NCBI GenBank assembly: GCA_028023455.1
Contig: JAQFVV010000032.1
Span: 5,244,392-5,308,391, forward strand
Length of the DNA: 64,000 bases
DNA from: Epiperipatus broadwayi
Taxonomy: Eukaryota; Onychophora; Udeonychophora; Euonychophora; Peripatidae
Direction of reading: 5' to 3'
Shown: piece after piece, positions 57,711 to 64,000 of the stretch
Position numbering within the stretch: position 1 is the stretch's first letter
Layout: each line of letters starts with the position of its first letter
Position numbers and translations under genes: made by a program
Notes under the pieces: generated by a model
What the model was told of the DNA's origin: nothing
The model's database searches: none
Seen by the model: only the letters and a program-made list of their open reading frames with translations

Positions 57711-60700
57711 TGTGTATGCAGATATGTAAAACAGCTTTTAAATAGATCACTACAAAGCATAAAAAGGCAATGATATAGAAGAAAATAATCACGAGACAAA
57801 TCAACTTCCAGATTGTGAGAGTTTATTACTTTTCTTTCCTTATTTAAGATACAATCCTGTGCAATTTAGAATATTAATGAATATAAGAATTAACATTGAC
57901 TGAATGACACTTGTGCTCAACCTACCACTTAAATATTAGAATATTTATTTTATTTTCTAAGCAACTAATCATATTATTATTTTATATTTAATTTCACTTG
58001 GTAAGCAACTAAATACTACTTTCAATCTTTAGCTTAATTTCACATCAAAAATGTAACCTACAATTCATTTATATCTACATTTTATCATTAATTTAAAGAA
58101 ATATTTTTTTAATTAAACAGGACATAGATAAAGCTCATCAAAGGATATTACTTTTTTTATTAATAAATAGTCTGACACTAAAACCCAAAAACAATTAGAT
58201 AAATAAAAGTTAAAAGATAACTAAGACTCAGCTCTCATACATCTCCAATGAATGTCTGTCTGTTACTTGTAAAAATTTCAAAATTTATCTCACCTAAATT
58301 CAATCTCATGTTGGGAAGAAGTCCAGAAAATATTGTTAATACCATACCACGATGCTATTTATTTTGAATGATAAATTACATTTTATATTACATTGCAACT
58401 ATAGTTTAATAATTAAACAAAATTAATATTCATAATGATATGCACAAAACAATACATTCCATTCATTCTGTAATTTATATTTAATATGCTACAAATATTG
58501 GAAATTTCTCACCACGTATTTTAGAATGATTCTATATATGTACTAGATAATAAATAGGCACTAATGGATTAAACAAATTTTTAATTAATTCGCTTTTTTT
58601 AATAAATAGCTAAGTACTGCATTAGACAAGAAAGCCAATACAAAAATTAATTCCAGAGATGAATTGAATTGCTTTCTAATATTCATTGTTTTTTAAATTG
58701 ATTATAAAAAGAAGTGTAAGTTTTTAAAAAGTTATAGATGTAACTTGTAACATATAAAATGTTCTGAATCGTTCTGATTGTTCTTATTTTTACCAATAGC
58801 GTTCTCTTTTATAACTAACTATCCTTAAGTAAAAATGTTTACAGAAAATAAATCGAATTTTTTTAAAGTTTAGAATAAAAGGGTTTCACTTAAATATTTG
58901 TTGCTTTTATAAAAAAAAAAACTTTTATACCAAATTTAAATATATAAATAAATCTTACTCTACAATAAATATTACACTTAATCTTTATATATTTATATAA
59001 TTATATACTAACACATTAACTTTAATTATAATATTAGAATCAGAGTATTTCAGGATTCTCTACCAGCTAATTATAAAATTAAAATATTAGATATTATAAA
59101 TTTATTTAAACGCACATTGATTACGTAAGTAATATTTACTAAGGTTTTAACCTCAAGAATATGCGGATATTGCATAAGGCAAAAAATTCTGAATTATAAT
59201 CCATATTTTTACAACATGAAGTTGCTTTCTATCTTTCACTAAAGTTTATTATAACACATCAGTATTTGGAGCTGAATCGTAAAGTTGTAATAATATTTAT
59301 ACTTCATTAAGGAGCATTATATACATATATACCAAACAAGGCAATCCAGACTTCTCCAGTTTACATTTAAATTTTACACTAATGTAAAAATAACTCTTAC
59401 TCTGATCTAAACTGCAAGTGTTAATGCTTACAGGAGTTCAGAAACATTTTCTGGCTATTCACTTTCATCTTGGAGGAGGGATGGATTACAAATATTCGTT
59501 CAGAACCTACCTTTACTTGTATTTTGCTTCAGGATGATGACCTGAAATATTAAATTATGTAAAGTTTTGAACCCAAATAATTTACTGATATATATGTAAT
59601 TTATATAATCTAAAAGTTAATATATAAATTAATTGTTGAATTATCTGTTATTACTTGAATTATATTGAACAAGTATTGCTATTATATGCGTGTTTTATTC
59701 TCTTGTTATATAAATTATATTGAACGGAAGTTAAAATGGTTTTTCATATTAAAATTTTCTATTTATGTTGCTAAAAGTGCACTTTTTATATAAACTTAAT
59801 TTTTCATCATTATATTTTTAAAATAATTGTTTATCACAAGCTTTTGATTAGATTAAAGTAGCAGAGACAGATTGTCACTATCCAGTAATTTTAAATAAAC
59901 AAAAATATGTTACATTATAAGTTCGTAAGTAATAATGAAGTCATTAAAGTAATTAAAAAAAATCAAACATAAAACTTTAAAAAGTTTAATTAGCAATGTA
60001 TGTTTATTGTTTATATTCTTTTATTGTTTTTATGCTATAATTATTATAAGTTGCACTCAGATTAAATAAAGTATATAGTAATAAAATAAAGAACTATTCC
60101 TAAACGATTGTAATCAATCTAACACAAAAATGGAGAAAAAGAGATAAAGGATAGAGTGAAAAGAACTATTCTAGATGTAAGTTTTACAAACCAATCTGTG
60201 AAACATAAATACGTTCACATATAAAATATGTTAGTCCATTTTTTTTTGTTTACTTGAATCTTTTCCATGTTGTCGTTTAATTTTTTCAGCTGAAAACTTT
60301 TCTTTCTAAAATACTTTAACATTATGTCTATTTGTAGCTTGTCAAGGTATTCTATTCTCTGCCTTTATTTTTCCCATGGAAATAATCAATATTGCTCATC
60401 TTCAGAATATCTTTGAGAATAATCCTTATAAAGTAGACTGGTCTATCTCTCCCAAACCATCCTTATATTCAAGTTCACCATAAAACAGTCTTATGCTCCC
60501 AAGTTCATCATAAAATATCCTTTTCAAAAATTTTGCATTATTGATTCACTTTATATGTCCAGTCTCACACAGATGTGATTTTACAATAATGGATTCTTAA
60601 ACAACTGTGAGTTGAAGAACATGATGATTGTTTTTTTTTTACCTTGCCATTATATGTTTAAAATTTTACTGAGCAACCTTAAATGAAATATTTCTAATGC

Positions 60701-61300
60701 CTTTATATTGTTTGCATTGCGACTACATGGCTATGTGGCTACATAACAAAGTTTAACTTTCATATGGAAATTAGGTAAAATAACATATTTATACATAACT
60801 AACTTGCTTGCAGTAGTTATTTCCCTGTGGTGAATTACTTTATTTTTAAATTGTTAAAAGCAACAGCAGTTTATTTGATTCTATGTTGTATCTCAATATC
60901 TAAGAACTTATAAGACTACCAAGATATTTAAATTCGTGTGCATTCCATTCAAGCTAATTCACTAGCAATTGTTGGAGAGATTATGTCTCTCTATCATTGT
61001 TTTCAATCATAGAGGTAATATTATATAATTTATTGAGAAAAAAATATTTTGACAAAATACATTATTATCAAACAATAAATATACATGCACATATAATTTA
61101 AATATAATGATGGATTCAAAATTTCAAGATTCTTTTATAGATGCTCAGCTAAAAAGTAAAAAAAAAAAGCTAACTGTTCAGTTAATTAGACTCTTACTTT
61201 AGTACTTTACTCCTACAAATATAGTGCATTAACATAGTAGCTATATTTACTGTGTATTTAGAGAGCAGTAAAAAATGTATCACCAACATACCAGATTTTT
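57711..61300. other. 3.6-kb AT-rich stretch without recognised genes
   Basis: No reading frame above 60 codons with protein-like composition, no repeat shared with the rest of the window, and no tRNA-like promoter seen. Confidence 0.5.
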
Positions 61301-61560
61301 AATGATATGAATGACTGCAGAGTTGGAGAGTGGAAAATATTGAAGCATGCCTATTAAGATATGAAGATTTGCTATCATAATATAAACTGAACACTGATTA
61401 TTATATATAGGTGTGGGAGATGATGATCTGGATGGGTGTTGGTTCAACATGAAATATGTATATTGAAGATCGTTTATCTTTTTCACATTATGTGGACATT
61501 TGTATTAGTTGTATAAGATGGAGTGGATAGTTGTAGAGATCTGAGTTTAAATACCTTCTA
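61301..61560 (+). mobile_element. Retrozyme-family relic
   Basis: It shares with the other units GAGTTGGAGAGTGGA, a TGAAGCATGCCTATTAAGATATGAAGATT block, GTGTTGGTTCAACATGAAATA and a TTATGTGG..ATAAGATGGAGTGGATAG block. An eight-base loss removes CTGATGA, so the hammerhead cannot form, although stem II and GAAA (about 61450-61455) remain. It ends in an AGATCTGAGTTTAAATACC block. Confidence 0.7.
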
Positions 61561-62211
61561 AATTACATAAAAATTCAGTATAGACAACATACTTGTATTT
61601 AAATATTATATTAAATTAATTTTTTTGCAATTGTCAAATGAATTAAACGATTTTCTATTAAAATATAGTTTCAAATTTTTTAAAAATTAATCTTTTTCTC
61701 TTAAATTTTTTTCCCCAAAATAAAAGAGTAAAACGTATTACACTCCTATTCACAAACTGAAAAAGAATTTAAAGTAGCGTTCTCCTATTTTGTGTTAGAT
61801 CATTTGTTTACTTAATAATAGTATTCTTTTTAAAAATGCTATTCCTACAGAAAAAAATATAACATTGAGGTATTAGAAATAATTATATAAAAACAAATTT
61901 ATGAGTTAATTTTGATAATTGCTTTGTGAGAAATGGCTGATTTAATAATCTAAAACTGCCAGGATCAATTAATTCTCAGATAGGAAAAGTAAAACAAATA
62001 GTCTTAGTTGATTTTCTGAACTATAGTCATATAATTATAGGTTATTAGCAATTTAACTTAAGGGTGATAGTGAAAATTCGGATTTATTTTTGGAATATTA
62101 TCAACAGGAAAAAATAAAATCTTTGTTTGGTTGAGTAAATGGAAATGTTATTTTAAGACTACCATTTTGTTATTTGAATCTCACATGAACTCTTAATTAA
62201 ATAACTATATG
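61561..62211. other. AT-rich DNA, nothing recognised
   Basis: No frame or repeat supported. Confidence 0.5.
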
Positions 62212-62219
62212 CTTTAACA

Positions 62220-62686
62220 CAGGGGTCTCCAACCCTAGGCCCGCGGGCACCATGATGCCCGCAGACCATTTATGTGTGCCCGCTGCTATCCGAACACGAT
62301 AAAAAATTATTTATCTGATACAAATAAATTTAATTTTTGAATTTTTTTTATAAATTATTGTATTATATTGTAATCAAGTTGTAGGGCATACTATACTTTT
62401 GCAGCATAAAAATATAAACGTCAATTATATGTTAAAATTTAATTTTTGAAATAAATATTTTTTTGTACATTATGTGTATTATTAACAATATCCAACTATA
62501 AATTTACATGTGATGTGCTGTGATAAACTGTGGCTTCTCCGTAAACGAAGTCAAGAATATCTCAGCAATTATATCCAGATAAAAAATAAATGGTGCCCGC
62601 CACCTAGCTGAAAAAATAAATGGTGCCCGCCATCTGGCCAGTATTATGGAATGTGCTCTTAAGTGCAAAAAGGTTGGGAACCCCTG
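62220..62686. mobile_element. hAT-type MITE, 467 bp
   Basis: The ends are CAGGGGTCTCCAACC and, inverted, CAGGGGTTCCCAACC, the classic short inverted ends of hAT elements (13 of 15 bases match). The flanks CTTTAACA (62212-62219) and CTTTAATG (62687-62694) are an 8-bp target duplication with two mismatches, the size hAT transposases make. Near the left end GGCCCGCGGGC is a palindrome, and near the right end AAATAAATGGTGCCCGCCA occurs twice in tandem (about 62585-62635). No transposase reading frame fits, so it is non-autonomous. Confidence 0.88.
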
Positions 62687-62694
62687 CTTTAATG

Positions 62695-63349
62695 CCTCCC
62701 CTCACTCTCCTATACTGGATAAGAATGGTCACGAAATAAAGATAAACTTAATGGCATATAACTGTAAAATGAGTGAATGTTTTCAATGCTAGTCCAAAAA
62801 AAAAAAAAAGTAAGTTATATCTCTACCTATTTTATTTTTTCATATGCAATTCTGATCGATAAACTAGCTAACATTCAAGTAAGAAATATATGATCAATGT
62901 AATACAAAGGCCCTAGTTCTTAGAAAATAGCCATATAATAAAAATTAAATCAATAGTATGGTGAAGTCATATCTTATAATGTGAATATTTTAAAGCAGAT
63001 ATTAAAGCCCCTGATTTAAAAAAAGATCCTGAAAAGCATGAGACATAATAGACAAATAAGAGTTATTATTAAAGACTTGCATAATAATAATTTCCAATTA
63101 TATTTATTTCACAAATTTTGAAGTGTAACAGGTATAGAGAATAAAAGTCTAATAAGAAAGTTATTGAAGATGTTGATCTCTGTTACCTAAGAAAAAAAGA
63201 TTAAGAAGGATCATATTTTATTCTGAAGCTTGACTAATTGCCACCTATCTTTAAAATAGTCTAAGATATTTCTTTCAAGAGAAGATAAAATAAATAAAGT
63301 TATATTTTTTTAAAAAACGGTATCATAAATCACACATTATTTTTATTAT
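62695..63349. other. AT-rich DNA, nothing recognised
   Basis: No supported feature; one A-run at about 62797-62810. Confidence 0.5.
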
Positions 63350-64000
63350 TCTCATGATTTGATCCAAATCTGTATTCTGCAGTAAAATTGGAGTCATCTT
63401 TACCTCTTCAATGTTGAGGTGATGACATTCTTCTTCAGTTTTCAGATTTAAAAGCAAATCCTTGCCTTCTATCTCTACCTGATTTAGGAGGAAAAGAATC
63501 AAAATATCATCTTATAAGTGCTCTCTATATTTATCTTGTATTTCTTTCACTTTGGAAATTATCTTCTCCTTGGTCTAATATTATGTCATTGATGATCATC
63601 ACACAGTCTTTCTTTGTGATCTTTATCTTTTTGCATTATAGCAGGATGCATTCTTTATTCTTGGAATCTTAATCTAGAAGATAAAAGAGGTTTAGCATTT
63701 TCTTTCATTAGGGGGGAAAGTCTGTCTCCATATCATTTCCCCTCTGAATATCTGTATTATTTCCTGGAAATCTTAATTCAAGTCTAAGATCACTATCATA
63801 AAAAAGTAGCATTTATTTTGAGGAAATGGAGAGTTGTCATCACTTCTAAATTTATTTTCTTCCCAATTCCATTTTGTTGGAAAATCAATATCAGAATGTG
63901 TATTTGGAGCTCCAAATCTTCTCATTTCATCTTGGATTTCCCTAAAGGCTTTTGAAGTCCAAATCTATCAGTGATAGTATAGACATGGGAAATACCATAA
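63350..64000 (-). pseudogene. Broken protein-like frame, possibly a repeat/gag-like protein, running off the window
   Basis: Read on the minus strand from 64000, protein-like pieces appear in shifting frames. The best is 50-60 codons long (about 63955-63790) with EIQDEMRRFGAPNTHSDIDF, a FPTKWNWEENKFRSDDN stretch and SPFPQ. A piece in another frame follows with DSDLRLELRFPGN and DMETDFPP (about 63800-63715), then SRLRFQE, FPPKSGRDRRQGFAFKSEN and FTAEYRFGS. The texture (charged, Asn/Asp/Arg-rich, recurring R-[LF]-x-FP blocks) recalls the C-terminal repeats at 51.1-51.7 kb, but I cannot align them with confidence. Several stops and frameshifts mean it is dead. It may continue beyond 64000. Confidence 0.4.

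Noticed and set aside
1-64000. CRISPR arrays, rRNA genes, bacterial operons
   Set aside because: None of the required repeat-spacer, rRNA or ribosome-binding features occur. The content is that of an animal nuclear genome.

Overview
This is a very AT-rich stretch of animal DNA, roughly three quarters A+T by eye. It is packed with decayed retroelements and shows no convincing host gene. The mix of Penelope-like, RTE-type, LTR and hammerhead-ribozyme elements plus a hAT-type MITE points to an invertebrate metazoan such as a cephalopod, chelicerate or cnidarian. The phylum cannot be fixed from the sequence alone. Almost all reading frames present are either transposon remnants or chance frames in AT-rich DNA.

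Layout. At 1.25-1.56 kb there is a near-perfect 135-bp inverted repeat whose right arm and loop encode a complete-looking type I hammerhead ribozyme. At 3.6-5.3 kb there are three families of local direct repeats. At 8.5-9.35 kb lies a 5'-truncated, frameshifted RTE-type LINE. At 15.35-15.89 kb two tRNA-derived SINE copies sit head to head. At 16.1-17.3 kb is a tandem array of about 470-bp units, each carrying a hammerhead motif (a retrozyme-like element). At 19.6-24.2 kb is an LTR retrotransposon on the minus strand with two 1.4-kb LTRs, a primer binding site, a polypurine tract and only a decayed gag. A third, truncated LTR abuts it at 24.2-25.25 kb. At 25.5-30.2 kb are a ribozyme-unit relic, a second RTE fragment whose catalytic FADD is changed to FAYD, and a Penelope-like element with an apparently intact 866-codon RT plus GIY-YIG frame.

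From 34.5 to 43.4 kb a 2.2-kb repeat with TG...CA ends occurs twice in inverted orientation. A 147-bp miniature form and a decayed 0.93-kb palindrome lie close by. From 45.97 to 56.86 kb is an 11-kb LTR-type element with about 3-kb LTRs and a lysine-like primer binding site. Its minus-strand relic is unusual: a 15-residue-repeat coiled coil followed by a C-terminal Pro/Arg/Cys repeat domain, with no pol gene. Its upstream LTR carries a 691-bp hammerhead-retrozyme insertion with a 12-bp target-site duplication, and the other LTR supplies the empty site. Further retrozyme relics lie at 57.2-57.7 and 61.3-61.6 kb, a hAT-type MITE at 62.2-62.7 kb and another broken repetitive reading frame at 63.35-64.0 kb.

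How the parts may work together. Non-coding ribozyme units at 1.4, 16.6, 55.0 and 55.5 kb share a window with a Penelope-like element that still has an open RT/endonuclease frame and a hammerhead-like motif in its own 3' region. Retrozymes in animals have been proposed to depend on Penelope-type machinery. The window may therefore hold both the parasite and a candidate helper, although this link is inference.
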